NCBI RefSeq assembly: GCF_000695255.1
Contig: NZ_JMIB01000021.1
Span: 1 to 64,000 of the forward strand
Source: Photobacterium galatheae
Lineage (GTDB): Bacteria; Pseudomonadota; Gammaproteobacteria; Enterobacterales; Vibrionaceae
Reading direction: 5' to 3'
DNA length: 64,000 bases
How positions within the stretch are numbered: the stretch's first letter is position 1; each line of letters begins with the position of its first letter. This document shows, one piece after another, positions 36,562-45,385 of this stretch. The position numbers and the translations under genes were made by a program. The notes beneath the pieces were generated by a model that made no database searches, had not been told where the DNA came from, and was given only the letters and a program-made list of their open reading frames with translations.

Positions 36562-36879
36562 TTATTTGAGGGGTTCTTCACTCACAAGCGGACCACCCTG
36601 ACTGGCATTCCAATCTGGCTGCGTGACAGAATTCAACACACTGCCCACAGCGTTCAGGAGGTTGATATTCGTTTGATGATGCGACAAAGCCAAACCGACA
36701 ATCACGCCAGCCAGTAAACAGGCCGGTGCAATCAGGCTACGGATTGCCATCAAACTGCTCAGTGCGATAACCATGAGGATCGTTGCGACATACAAATGCC
36801 CTGAAAACTGAGTAAAAAAAGCGACATAGACAGCGGTGGCCTGAATCAAGCCACCCAGTACTAAAAAGGATATTGTCAT
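36562..36879 (-). CDS. small hydrophobic membrane protein, unknown
   Basis: A 105-residue protein with three hydrophobic segments (about 3-20, 25-44, 47-66) and a polar C-terminus. ATG 36879 preceded by GTGGTGA is preferred; the frame extends to 36942. Family not recognised. Confidence 0.6.
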   Translation of the reverse strand: MTISFLVLGGLIQATAVYVAFFTQFSGHLYVATILMVIALSSLMAIRSLIAPACLLAGVIVGLALSHHQTNINLLNAVGSVLNSVTQPDWNASQGGPLVSEEPLK

Positions 36880-37117
36880 TTTTTCACCACGAGTTGTACT
36901 TTTCTTGTGTTGTTTTTGTGAGTATAGACACAGGCGCGACAATTGTGGCGATCACTTGAGTATTTGAATTCACTGTTGCAAATTTGTTTTTCTCTTGTGA
37001 TGAATATGTTCTTGTGTTCATGAACTATACTGAAAATAAAAGAAAAGCTGTGCTGCCCCGAGGGAAACCACCACAGGACAGAAAATAACAACGATAAAAA
37101 TTCAGGAGGGTATGTCT

Positions 37118-37228
37118 ATGAATCATCACGACGAAATGATCGTCCCCAGCACTGTCGGGTTAATCGGCAGAATAGAGATTGCAGCCGTCTGCATTTTGGC
37201 TGCTGGATTGTTTCTGATGCTTTTTTGA
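37118..37228 (+). CDS. 36-residue single-helix membrane peptide
   Basis: A short open frame, MNHHDEMIVP then a helix IEIAAVCILAAGLFLMLF at the very C-terminus. It has a consensus ribosome-binding site AGGAGG (37104-37109) 8 bases before the ATG and a strong terminator 38 bases after its stop, so it looks like an independent small transcription unit. An in-frame ATG at 37112 is too close to the ribosome site. Function unknown. Confidence 0.6.
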   Translation: MNHHDEMIVPSTVGLIGRIEIAAVCILAAGLFLMLF

Positions 37229-37266
37229 AACAGGAAAGGCTGACGATTCAGTACAAGAAGAATTAT

Positions 37267-37303
37267 AGGGTGCTCAGCTTCAGATAAAGCTGAGCACCCT
37301 TTC
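37267..37303 (+). terminator. strong terminator after the 36-residue gene
   Basis: AGGGTGCTCAGCTT and AAGCTGAGCACCCT form a perfect 14-bp stem with a 6-base loop and a short TT tail. Confidence 0.85.
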
Positions 37304-37543
37304 GAATGCAGTTTCCCTACCGCTTATAGTCTCTGGCCTCTTCTACACGTCCAGATAAAGCATGGAGATCGCTCTCCAAATGGACGGGAATCATACATGA
37401 GTATGTCATCAGTTGCATCACTTTTGTGATAACTTCGGAAGCATGTCTTTATTCTGACGCATTCCCCATCTGGCTAGACCATTTGCTCTGAATTTTTCGG
37501 TTAAACTACCCGGATTACGATGATCTAAGGTAGTTCCAACTCA
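37304..37543. promoter_or_regulatory. leader of the DUF3581 gene
   Basis: Inverted repeat AACTACC (37504-37510) and GGTAGTT (37529-37535) ends 8 bases before the start codon and would enclose the likely ribosome-binding TAAGG in a hairpin. A second small hairpin ATCAC-TTTT-GTGAT lies near 37419. No gene seen. Confidence 0.35.
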
Positions 37544-38254
37544 ATGTTTCTAAATTCTTACTTCGCTGAACAAAACGGTCGTTATTCTTTTTCTCGTGAA
37601 CAGGCCAGCCACTTTGCCAAGAAAGTTGCCGGTGACTTTAACCCAATCCACGATGCAGACAACAAGCGATTCTGTGTCCCGGGCGACCTGCTCTTTTCTG
37701 TGATGCTGGCCAAAACTGGTTTAAGCCAGAAAATGCGAGTGGAATTTGCCGGTATGATCTCCGATGGTATTCCATTAACCATTCATACCAAATCGGCAAC
37801 CGATTTATCGCTGGTCGATGAGAAAGGAAAAGAGTATTTGCATGTGATCCGTGATGGCGAGATTACCCACAATACAAACCTGATTGAAACCGTCACCAAA
37901 AACTATGTGCAATTCTCTGGTATGAACTTTCCGCATATCATGGTGCCACTCATGGAATCAGAACAGGTCATGATCAATCCTGCCCGTCCATTGGTGATCT
38001 ACGAAAGCATGGAATTAGAATTTTCCCGCCTGGATCTCGATGTACCTCAAGTAGAGCTGACCGATTCCATCATTGAAACCGACGGCAAACGTGGCAGTGT
38101 CACACTCGCTTTCAGCTTCAAAGAACATGGCGAAGTCGTTGGCGAAGGCAGAAAGAAAATGCTGATGAGCGGCTTGAAACCCTATTCACAGGAAGACATT
38201 AACGACCTGGTTGATCGGTTTAATGCACGTAAAGCAGCATACTTAGCTTCATAG
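37544..38254 (+). CDS. DUF3581 family protein, MaoC-like N-terminus
   Basis: A 236-residue cytoplasmic protein that I place in DUF3581. Near residue 30 it has AGDFNPIHDAD, very like the catalytic loop GDxNPIHxD of MaoC/(R)-hydratase hot-dog enzymes, which suggests a hot-dog fold and perhaps acyl-thioester binding. Function is otherwise unknown. ATG 37544 follows an inverted repeat that could mask its ribosome-binding site. Confidence 0.75.
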   Translation: MFLNSYFAEQNGRYSFSREQASHFAKKVAGDFNPIHDADNKRFCVPGDLLFSVMLAKTGLSQKMRVEFAGMISDGIPLTIHTKSATDLSLVDEKGKEYLHVIRDGEITHNTNLIETVTKNYVQFSGMNFPHIMVPLMESEQVMINPARPLVIYESMELEFSRLDLDVPQVELTDSIIETDGKRGSVTLAFSFKEHGEVVGEGRKKMLMSGLKPYSQEDINDLVDRFNARKAAYLAS

Positions 38255-38317
38255 TTTTAGTTGCATAATTTTTGCTGAATAGCCTTCCTAGCGACATCGT
38301 TCTTTTCAGCAGACACG

Positions 38318-38355
38318 GGTGTCCAGATTATCTTTTTCATCTCTGGACACCTTTA
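38318..38355 (+). terminator. intrinsic terminator after the DUF3581 gene
   Basis: GGTGTCCAGA and TCTGGACACC form a perfect 10-bp stem with a 14-base loop, followed by TTTAT. Confidence 0.8.
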
Positions 38356-38408
38356 TCTTTACCTGCTACATTCCAAACACTTAATGCAACAACTTTGGAG
38401 GATACAAG

Positions 38409-38459
38409 ATGATTGTAATGACAACCCACCGGGCACAGAACATGGTAATGAGTCAGTAA
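38409..38459 (+). CDS. possible 16-residue leader peptide upstream of rsgA
   Basis: GGAG at 38398-38401 precedes an ATG-initiated frame encoding MIVMTTHRAQNMVMSQ, which stops 141 bases before rsgA. Size, good ribosome site and the hairpins that follow suggest a regulatory leader peptide or attenuator. No homologue is known to me, so this rests on layout alone. Confidence 0.4.
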   Translation: MIVMTTHRAQNMVMSQ

Positions 38460-38493
38460 GCGATAGAGTCAACTCTAACCCTCTCCGCTTCTA

Positions 38494-38501
38494 CCCTTCC
38501 C
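38494..38501 (-). other. KOPS octamer pointing left towards dif
   Basis: CCCTTCCC on the + strand, in the rsgA leader. Confidence 0.5.
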
Positions 38502-38511
38502 GCTTGTCTTG

Positions 38512-38587
38512 CCCGGTTCATTCTGACCGGGGCCGTATTGCCCCTGAATATTTAATTTTCAGATCATGACGCTCTATTTTGCGTCAG
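38512..38587 (+). promoter_or_regulatory. structured rsgA leader (three consecutive hairpins)
   Basis: Three small stems follow one another: CCGGT/ACCGG (38513-38530), GGGGC/GCCCC (38529-38544) and TGACGC/GCGTCA (38567-38586). The first two overlap by two bases and could be alternatives. The last ends 14 bases before the rsgA start codon, so it could affect ribosome access. Confidence 0.4.
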
Positions 38588-38600
38588 GGGTAAACACATC

Positions 38601-39659
38601 ATGACAAAAATTATTTCTCAACCAACTTACGCTTTACAGGAACTTGGTTGGAAACCCTTCTTTCAACAACAACTTTCCCTGCAAGAATGGGAAGTCAATC
38701 AACCTGCACGTGTTAGTGCGGTCCACAAAAGCCGTATCGAAGTTCTGACTGAGCATGGCCAGCTCTCCATTGCAACCTTGCCTGCAATGCCGACTTTGGC
38801 CGTGGGTGACTGGATATTAGTCTCAGAAAACAATCACTTTACTCGTTTGCTTGAACGTTTTTCAAACTTCCAGAGAAAAGCCGCGGGCAGTAAAGTTGCT
38901 GAACAGCTGATCGCCAGCAATATCGATACCGTATTTATTGTTTGCTCTCTCAATCAAGACTTTAACCTGAGCCGAATCGAACGGTATCTTGCTTTAGCGA
39001 ATCAATCAGGTGTTGAACCCGTGATTGTTCTGTCGAAAGCCGACTGTATCGACGATCCATTGCCTTTCATCGAGCAGGTTCGTCAGATCGATAACATGCT
39101 CATGGTCGAGGCAGTCAATGGACTCGACCCAAACAGCGTTGGCACACTGTCTGCCTGGTGTGGCAAAGGTAAAACGGTCGCTTTTCTCGGTTCTTCCGGT
39201 GCTGGTAAGTCAACCTTGGTCAATACGCTACTGTCTGCCAATGCCCAGTTGACAGGCGGTATTCGTGAAGACGACAGCAAGGGACGTCATACCACGACAT
39301 CTCGTTCAATGCATCTTATGCCAGAAGGCGCTCTGTTGCTTGATACACCGGGAATGCGTGAACTGCAACTTGCTGATTGCAGCGAAGGGCTTGCCGTAAC
39401 ATTCGCAGATATTGAAACCTTGGCAGACCAGTGCCGTTTCGGGGATTGTTCACATCAGCAAGAACCCGGATGCGCGGTACTGGAAGCGATTGAATCTGGA
39501 GAACTGGACGAACGCCGTTTGCGAAATTACCACAAGCTAAACCGGGAAATCGCATTCAATACAGCAACCATTGCTGAAAAACGAGCGCAATCGAAACAGC
39601 TCGGCCGTTACTACCACGCAATACAAAAAAGCAATCGAAAACATAAAAATCGAGAGTAA
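38601..39659 (+). CDS. rsgA: ribosome small-subunit GTPase RsgA family protein
   Basis: A 352-residue circularly permuted GTPase. In order: an OB-fold region (about 35-95), G4 LSKAD, G1 GSSGAGKS, G3 DTPGM, then the zinc-binding [14 protein letters not shown]. RsgA proteins help late 30S ribosomal subunit maturation. Some vibrios carry a second copy besides the one near orn; the absence of orn here and the divergent N-terminus suggest this is that paralogue. A leader with hairpins and a small open frame precedes it. Confidence 0.9.
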   Translation: MTKIISQPTYALQELGWKPFFQQQLSLQEWEVNQPARVSAVHKSRIEVLTEHGQLSIATLPAMPTLAVGDWILVSENNHFTRLLERFSNFQRKAAGSKVAEQLIASNIDTVFIVCSLNQDFNLSRIERYLALANQSGVEPVIVLSKADCIDDPLPFIEQVRQIDNMLMVEAVNGLDPNSVGTLSAWCGKGKTVAFLGSSGAGKSTLVNTLLSANAQLTGGIREDDSKGRHTTTSRSMHLMPEGALLLDTPGMRELQLADCSEGLAVTFADIETLADQCRFGDCSHQQEPGCAVLEAIESGELDERRLRNYHKLNREIAFNTATIAEKRAQSKQLGRYYHAIQKSNRKHKNRE

Positions 39660-39706
39660 AACAACCTCCCCCCCCCCTTCGGCGGTGGTTTCGAGATGAC
39701 AACACA

Positions 39707-39729
39707 AAGCCCTCCATCTTTGGAGGGCT
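39707..39729. terminator. bidirectional hairpin between rsgA and the BCCT gene
   Basis: AGCCCTCCA and TGGAGGGCT form a perfect 9-bp stem with a 5-base loop between convergent genes. U tracts are poor on both sides. A run of nine C residues precedes it at 39668-39676. Confidence 0.65.
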
Positions 39730-39763
39730 CATTCGAGTTGTCATAGAGATGATCAGTCTGAAA

Positions 39764-41317
39764 TTATTGAGCAACTGACGTCTGCGCGTCCGCGTTTCCT
39801 GCTAGACCTTTATCACGATAAAGTCGCATGGCAGCCTGTGGACCCGTTAACAGTGTCAGAAGCATCAGGAAAGAAACTGGCACCGCGGTAATCACTATGA
39901 ACGACTGCAGTGCGTTTAATCCGCCATCGCCTGCCATCAGTAAAACTGCGGCAACACACCCCATTGCAATCGCCCAGAACAAACGATGGCTGGCCGCAGG
40001 TTCATTCTTCCCAGAGGTCACCATCGCGATCGCATAAGCCATTGAATCTCCGGTTGTCACGACAAAGGTGGTCGTCAACACCAGAAAAGCCGGGATCAGC
40101 CACTCACTGAAAGGCAATTGCGCCAGTGTTGCTAACAGCACTGCAGGCAAACCACCATCACTTAACGGTCCTGAAATTGTACCCGGTTGTGTCAACTCAA
40201 AATAAATACCGGAACCACCCAAAACAGAAAACCAGAAATGCGTCACCAAGGGCGCACCGATCGCCACAGTCATCACGAGTTCACGAATACTGCGACCCAC
40301 AGAAATACGAGCGATAAAAATCGCCATCATCGGTGCAAATCCAATAAACCATCCCCAGAAAAACCAGGTCCACCATGCATTCCAGTCTGGCGATGACTGA
40401 GTCAGACTCATTTCAGGCAAATGCTGAATATAAACCGACATTGCCTGCGCAAACTGCTCAACAATAAATCCGGTTGGGCCAACCACCAGCATGATGATCA
40501 GCAGGAAAACGGCGACGATGACGTTAAAGCGACTCAGCCATTGCAACCCTTTGTCCATGCCCGTAGCAGCTGATAGTGAATAGATCGTAACAACCACAGC
40601 CAGTAAACCAACTTGCGTCAGCACAGAATTATCAAAGCCGGCCACCACGTGCAAACTATAACCCAATTGAGAAGCCAGAAAACCAATCGGACCGATTGTT
40701 CCTGCTGCGACAGCGATAATTGAACAGGCATCAATCACTGAGCCTACCCAGTGGTTCTCCAGCCTGTCCCCCAGCAATGGGTAAAGCAACGCTCTTGGAC
40801 GCAGTTTGACACCTTTCTGATGATGCGCATACATCAGCACAATGGTCGCCAGCGTGCCCAATACAGCCCAGGCCAGAAATCCCCAATGCAGAAAGCTTTG
40901 ACTCAGCGCCGGGGCAACTGCTTCTGTCTGTCCAGCCTGAATGTCATCAAAAGCTGGTGGTGTCGTCACAAAGTGATAAATCGGCTCAGCTGCTGACCAG
41001 AAAACCCCGCCACCAGCCAGCAGTGTACACATAATCATCGCCGTCCACCGGAACTGGCCGATCTCTGGCTTTTGAAGATTTCCGAGTTTCACCCGACCCA
41101 TCGGCAACAAAGCCAGCACCACGGCAAGGATAAAATTCAGCAGCATAAACCATTGCCAGAAAGACCCAAATGCAGTCGTCGCTTGGCTAAAGAGTGTTTG
41201 AATGGTAGATGATACCCAAGACAGATCTGCGATTGCCGCGATCAAGAACAGGCTCAGAAATCCAATCGTTAGAGCTGAAACGAATTTATCAGCACCTGGT
41301 TGTTTGGTGGTATACAT
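39764..41317 (-). CDS. BCCT-family transporter
   Basis: A 517-residue membrane protein with twelve predicted helices and the betaine/carnitine/choline transporter core WWTWFFWGWFIGFAPMMAIFIARIS. Such carriers import quaternary ammonium compounds, often for osmoprotection in marine bacteria. The aromatic box is not strictly the choline/betaine type, so the substrate is left open. It is monocistronic; a MviM-like gene lies 240 bases upstream. Confidence 0.88.
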   Translation of the reverse strand: MYTTKQPGADKFVSALTIGFLSLFLIAAIADLSWVSSTIQTLFSQATTAFGSFWQWFMLLNFILAVVLALLPMGRVKLGNLQKPEIGQFRWTAMIMCTLLAGGGVFWSAAEPIYHFVTTPPAFDDIQAGQTEAVAPALSQSFLHWGFLAWAVLGTLATIVLMYAHHQKGVKLRPRALLYPLLGDRLENHWVGSVIDACSIIAVAAGTIGPIGFLASQLGYSLHVVAGFDNSVLTQVGLLAVVVTIYSLSAATGMDKGLQWLSRFNVIVAVFLLIIMLVVGPTGFIVEQFAQAMSVYIQHLPEMSLTQSSPDWNAWWTWFFWGWFIGFAPMMAIFIARISVGRSIRELVMTVAIGAPLVTHFWFSVLGGSGIYFELTQPGTISGPLSDGGLPAVLLATLAQLPFSEWLIPAFLVLTTTFVVTTGDSMAYAIAMVTSGKNEPAASHRLFWAIAMGCVAAVLLMAGDGGLNALQSFIVITAVPVSFLMLLTLLTGPQAAMRLYRDKGLAGNADAQTSVAQ

Positions 41318-41556
41318 AAATTACTCACTAGTTGTGTGAGGGGACGCACACTAACAGCTTCAATTCTGTAAATCCAACAAATTTGCGTGATTTTTAGCCA
41401 GAGATGATTCGAAATGACACAGGCGAGCAGAAACCAACCGGTTGATTTCCAATTCATGGGCATTGCTTGCATTTCGCTTATAGATTTGAGTTCAAAATAA
41501 ATGGGCTGATATTCGGCCTCGTCAGCCCAGAGGAAATTGATTAAAAATCAGTGGAA

Positions 41557-42468
41557 TTACTGTTCCAGCTTCTGACAAACCACTTCAGCAAGATAATGAG
41601 AATTCAGGTTTCGCTGCACCAACGCATGCTCCATGCGTCCAAGAGCAACAACATCCAGCCAATGTGCAATCATCGCGGTAAATCCTTTACTCTCGAGCAT
41701 TGGCGTCCAGTCCGGCAAAGTCAGCTTGCTTTCTGCGCCATCTATCCAGCTTGTCCCGGTTGCCAGTGAATCAAAATGAACCGTGCGATTTTCGAAATTC
41801 AGTGTCACCTGCTCTGCAGTTACGCCATTGAGCCGGTTCATCGACGCTTGGTAGATGGTTTGATCGACTTGCCATTCAACATCCAGTCTGGCCAGTTTGC
41901 CCTGATGATATTGCGTGATTACATGCAGATCTTCTGAACGGACACTTCCCGACAGGTTCACACTATCGAGTGGGTGAATGAAATCATCAAACACAAAGGT
42001 TCGGACATCTCCGGGTTGATTCAACCGGTGTTTCTGCCAGCGTATCCCCATCAACTGACCTTTCTGCGGCGTTTTCAGATGAGGCTGGATTAATGGCAAA
42101 TAGCGTCGGTTGAACCCCATAAACAAAGGGAGTTGCTTCGCTTCCGCCAGATTATGCAAAGATTCACATGCCGCGTAAGTATCGCTCAGTGGCTTATCAA
42201 CAAAGACCGCAATGCCATGATTCAGGAAAAACTGTGCAATTTCGAAATGAGAAGACGTTGCGCTATGAATCATCACACCATCAACGCCAAGTCCCGCCAA
42301 TTCCCGGTAGTCTGTCACCGCGTCTGGAATACGATGTGTCTGAGCAAGCTGCTTCAATACGGCTGGGTTTCGGGTACAAAAGGCCAGTTCAATGCCCGGC
42401 CATTGTGTGATCACAGGCAAATAAGCTTTCTGAGCAATATCACCCAACCCAATGATGCCAATTTTCAT
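41557..42468 (-). CDS. Gfo/Idh/MocA oxidoreductase, MviM-like
   Basis: A 303-residue NAD(P)-dependent oxidoreductase. Rossmann motif GIIGLGDIAQK at the N-terminus; the EKP-type motif reads VFVDKPL, keeping the catalytic lysine. Closest by memory to MviM/YceM of enterics. The substrate is unknown, probably a sugar or sugar derivative. Confidence 0.85.
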   Translation of the reverse strand: MKIGIIGLGDIAQKAYLPVITQWPGIELAFCTRNPAVLKQLAQTHRIPDAVTDYRELAGLGVDGVMIHSATSSHFEIAQFFLNHGIAVFVDKPLSDTYAACESLHNLAEAKQLPLFMGFNRRYLPLIQPHLKTPQKGQLMGIRWQKHRLNQPGDVRTFVFDDFIHPLDSVNLSGSVRSEDLHVITQYHQGKLARLDVEWQVDQTIYQASMNRLNGVTAEQVTLNFENRTVHFDSLATGTSWIDGAESKLTLPDWTPMLESKGFTAMIAHWLDVVALGRMEHALVQRNLNSHYLAEVVCQKLEQ

Positions 42469-42555
42469 GCTGACTCCTTCGACTTCAGATAGAAAAAGCC
42501 CCTGTCTGTGACAAGGGCTGATACGTTCCCGAACATGACAGTCTGTCTGATCGAA

Positions 42556-42912
42556 TCAGTGCGTTGTCACATTGTGTTCATATTCAACAACGATTTGATT
42601 ACCACTATAACGCACATTTTTAATATTACCATCAACAATATAGGTATTCGTCAGCGTGACCGTGTTCGGTAAAGTTCCGCCAATTTGTTCCCGTAAAGAT
42701 GGAATCGTCAGAACCGGATCGACGCCCATATACTGACAAAACTGACTGACAAACCGATGCTCCAGCGGCAAACTCCCCCGCAGAATGTCAGAGAAAAACA
42801 GCTGACTGACGCCCAGCTTTTTTGCCATTTCAATTTGTGTCACCCGCATCTTCGCCTTGTAACTCATCCATGTTTCATACAGGACTTTTCTGTCTTCTTC
42901 TGTGTATTGCAT
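42556..42912 (-). CDS. Cro/CI-type helix-turn-helix regulator
   Basis: A 118-residue protein with an N-terminal XRE helix-turn-helix (VTQIEMAKKLGVSQLFFSDILRG, given here in part: TQIEMAKKLGVSQ) and a C-terminal beta-rich extension of about 40 residues. Likely DNA-binding regulator; target unknown, possibly the MviM-like gene 87 bases downstream. Phage-type repressors look similar, but no other phage gene is near. Confidence 0.78.
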   Translation of the reverse strand: MQYTEEDRKVLYETWMSYKAKMRVTQIEMAKKLGVSQLFFSDILRGSLPLEHRFVSQFCQYMGVDPVLTIPSLREQIGGTLPNTVTLTNTYIVDGNIKNVRYSGNQIVVEYEHNVTTH

Positions 42913-43177
42913 ACCTGTTCCTAGCGCAAAAAAATGTCAATTCATCGCAATTAAAGCCTAAAGCATCCGGGAAAATGTCAGAAAAACGTTAGGCTTGTTC
43001 CAAATGAGAACCCCGCAAAGCCGCATGAAATCTGGGTTTCGCTCATATCACACAATTTCAGCAAGTTAGAAAACTCACCCTGTCTTGATTTTGATTATGA
43101 AAGCCTTTTGCGATCCGGTTATACTGCATGTGTTCATATTTCGTCATGGATTGCACAAAAATACGATGCTCCCAAAG

Positions 43178-43588
43178 ATGCGCATACAACAAAACTCAAG
43201 CTTAAAAAGGATCATCATTGTTATCCTTTGCCTGTTGTTGTTGCCTTGGAGCAGCCTGAGTGTCGCCCTGACAACCGCCGGTATCGATCCGTTCGATGAC
43301 TGCATGAATCCCGTTATCCAGGTCGTACAATCAGATTGTTGTGATGGCATGGCAGATCAGATGTCAAAAGATAAAGAGCACACCTGCCATGAAAGTCTCC
43401 AGATAGTGAATTGCGAGGCAATGAGTTGCGAGCAACATTGCCAATTTTCATGTCACACGCCACTTTTTATGCCAGCATCCCCTTTGTTTCCCTTGATGCT
43501 GACATCTGCTATTTCGTTTCATCCCTATTTATCCGGAGACTGGAACGAACCTGTCTCTGTACGATTCAGACCCCCGATTGACTTCTGA
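43178..43588 (+). CDS. Cys/His-rich exported protein, unknown
   Basis: A protein of about 136 residues with a signal-type hydrophobic segment (RIIIVILCLLLLPWSSLSVA) and a cysteine- and histidine-rich middle: CMNP, DCCDGM, HTCHES, NCEAMSC, EQHCQFSCHTP. Metal binding is likely. It is followed after 110 bases by a DUF411 gene, often copper-linked, so the two may form a metal-handling pair. The start is uncertain (43166, 43178 or further up); none has a good ribosome-binding site. Confidence 0.6.
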   Translation: MRIQQNSSLKRIIIVILCLLLLPWSSLSVALTTAGIDPFDDCMNPVIQVVQSDCCDGMADQMSKDKEHTCHESLQIVNCEAMSCEQHCQFSCHTPLFMPASPLFPLMLTSAISFHPYLSGDWNEPVSVRFRPPIDF

Positions 43589-43698
43589 ACAAAATCGAAC
43601 GATTCCTTGCCTGGAATCTGTATCAGTCAGGCAACCATACATATCGATTTCGCCAGCTAAATCATGCTGTGCGCCAGAAGTCATTAGAGGTAATGAAC

Positions 43699-44160
43699 AT
43701 GAAAAAAACACACCAGCTTTTATCTGCCGCTCTGATGTTGATGAGTGTATCGTCAATTGCCAAACAGGCCATTGAGGGAACCAACTACCAATCCCCGTCC
43801 TGTGGATGTTGCAAGGGCTGGGTCAAACACATGAATGACAATGGGTTTGATATCAACATGACCTTTGAAAATAATCTGCATCCAATAAAACAGGCCAACG
43901 GCATTCGCCCTCAGTACGCATCCTGCCATACCGCAAAAATTCAGGGATATGTCTTTGAAGGCCATGTACCCGCACAGGATGTCAAAAAATTCCTTGCTGA
44001 AAAACCAGCCAATCTGAAAGGCTTAGCCGTTGCAGGTATGCCGATGGGTTCACCGGGTATGGAGTACAACAATCAGACCATGCCATACGATGTGGTCGCA
44101 TTTGATCAGCATGGAAATACCGTGATCTGGGCAAGCTATCATCAGCCACAGACTCCGTAA
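43699..44160 (+). CDS. DUF411 family metal-binding protein
   Basis: A 153-residue exported protein: signal peptide (ALMLMSVSSIAKQA), then the DUF411 core with CGCCKGW near residue 40, a third cysteine in YASCHTA, and AVAGMPMGSPGME. DUF411 proteins are repeatedly found with copper-resistance genes and are thought to bind copper. ATG 43699 has AGAGG 8 bases upstream; ATG 43693 is too near that site. Confidence 0.88.
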   Translation: MKKTHQLLSAALMLMSVSSIAKQAIEGTNYQSPSCGCCKGWVKHMNDNGFDINMTFENNLHPIKQANGIRPQYASCHTAKIQGYVFEGHVPAQDVKKFLAEKPANLKGLAVAGMPMGSPGMEYNNQTMPYDVVAFDQHGNTVIWASYHQPQTP

Positions 44161-44189
44161 ACAACGACATAAACAACAACGTAAACAAG

Positions 44190-44215
44190 AAAAGGCCGGG
44201 AATACCGGCCTTTTC
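44190..44215 (+). terminator. intrinsic terminator after the DUF411 gene
   Basis: AAAAGGCCGG and CCGGCCTTTT form a perfect 10-bp stem with a 5-base loop. It lies between convergent genes and is symmetrical in T content, so it can work both ways. Confidence 0.9.
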
Positions 44216-44232
44216 TGTTCAGATCTGATTAA

Positions 44233-45210
44233 TCATTTTAATTGCTGATTCAGCTTGTGAAACCACTGCCGATTCGGATCCTGTTTGTCTGCCCATTGCG
44301 GATCCAGTGCTCGCTTTTCCAGATAAACCTGAAGTCCGGTAAAATACAAAACCGCCGTCAACTCAGAGTCCTGACTGAAATAAGCCAGAAAGTTATCTTC
44401 CTGTTCAGCCAGTTGCGCCAGTGTCGTCACCCCATGCCGAAGTGCCCATTGTACGGCATAGGGCGAAACTTCAGTGCGATGCAGAATCTGAAGTTCAATC
44501 AACTTCAGAGGTACTTCAATCCCCTGTTGAGTATTCCCCGATGGTGTTGTCGGTTTCGCATCTTGTGCCTCTTCCGCCAGCCTTTCCCGCAAACTGGCCA
44601 GACTCGCCGCCTGTTGCGCTTCTGAATACCCATGCGTCGTCTTACAGAAACGAATGGCAAACCCAAGCTGCTGCCGGCCAACGAGTTCAACAACTTGTTC
44701 CAGATAGTCCTCTGGTATCGCATAAGTTTTCGCAAGCTGTTCCACAGCCTGAGCCAGATTCGGATACACAATACCGTGATATTCAACTTGAAAAGCTTGA
44801 CTGATCTGTCCCACAGGCTGCCCATCAATGGCCAACGGCCAACCCGTATAGTTCACACGATCTCGGGCAATCTCGAACATCTTCCAGGCACTTTCTTTGA
44901 AGCCTTCAAAAGCTTTCCCTTCCATTTCCGAGTCTTCCAGCTCTTCTCTTGTCCAATGCGCGCCGATTTGCAAATGTTTCTGGTACTTACGGTGGAGTCT
45001 GGCTTTCACCCGATCACGTAATACATCCAGTCCGCTCGCTTTGGTTCTTGTACACAGGCCATAACATTCTTCGCAACAAGGAACTTTGACCGGCAGATCA
45101 CCTGCATAGTCCGGCTCAGGCCTGAAAATAAAACTTTCATAGTAAGGTTCACCACAAAACCAGCAGGTATGGCGATACTCAAAAGGGACATCAATCGACT
45201 GGATAGTCAT
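44233..45210 (-). CDS. protein with N-terminal zinc ribbon, unknown
   Basis: A 325-residue cytoplasmic protein. An N-terminal CWFCGEP ... CCEECYGLC pair of CxxC knuckles (residues 16-53) should bind zinc. The rest is mostly helical with no motif I recognise. A possible nucleic-acid or protein-binding role follows only from the ribbon. It is divergent from the DUF2786 gene. Confidence 0.7.
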   Translation of the reverse strand: MTIQSIDVPFEYRHTCWFCGEPYYESFIFRPEPDYAGDLPVKVPCCEECYGLCTRTKASGLDVLRDRVKARLHRKYQKHLQIGAHWTREELEDSEMEGKAFEGFKESAWKMFEIARDRVNYTGWPLAIDGQPVGQISQAFQVEYHGIVYPNLAQAVEQLAKTYAIPEDYLEQVVELVGRQQLGFAIRFCKTTHGYSEAQQAASLASLRERLAEEAQDAKPTTPSGNTQQGIEVPLKLIELQILHRTEVSPYAVQWALRHGVTTLAQLAEQEDNFLAYFSQDSELTAVLYFTGLQVYLEKRALDPQWADKQDPNRQWFHKLNQQLK

Positions 45211-45385
45211 GATTCAGCGAACTCTCATTGCATCAGGTCTGTTTCATTATGCGATTCATCGGTTACGGGTACAAGGTAAGTCATTCATTTGCCTGAAGCG
45301 CAAATAATTCACAACGCTGTTTTTTGCCAAGCCCGTATGGAACACGCTAATATACGTGACCGTTTTTTGAATGTGAGTGGTATGG

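Noticed and set aside
39668..39676. Run of nine C residues as a phase-variation tract
   Set aside because: It lies after the rsgA stop codon and before the hairpin, outside any reading frame or promoter spacing I can define.
42556..42912. Cro/CI-type regulator as a prophage marker
   Set aside because: No integrase, structural or lysis gene is nearby and neighbours are ordinary chromosomal genes.
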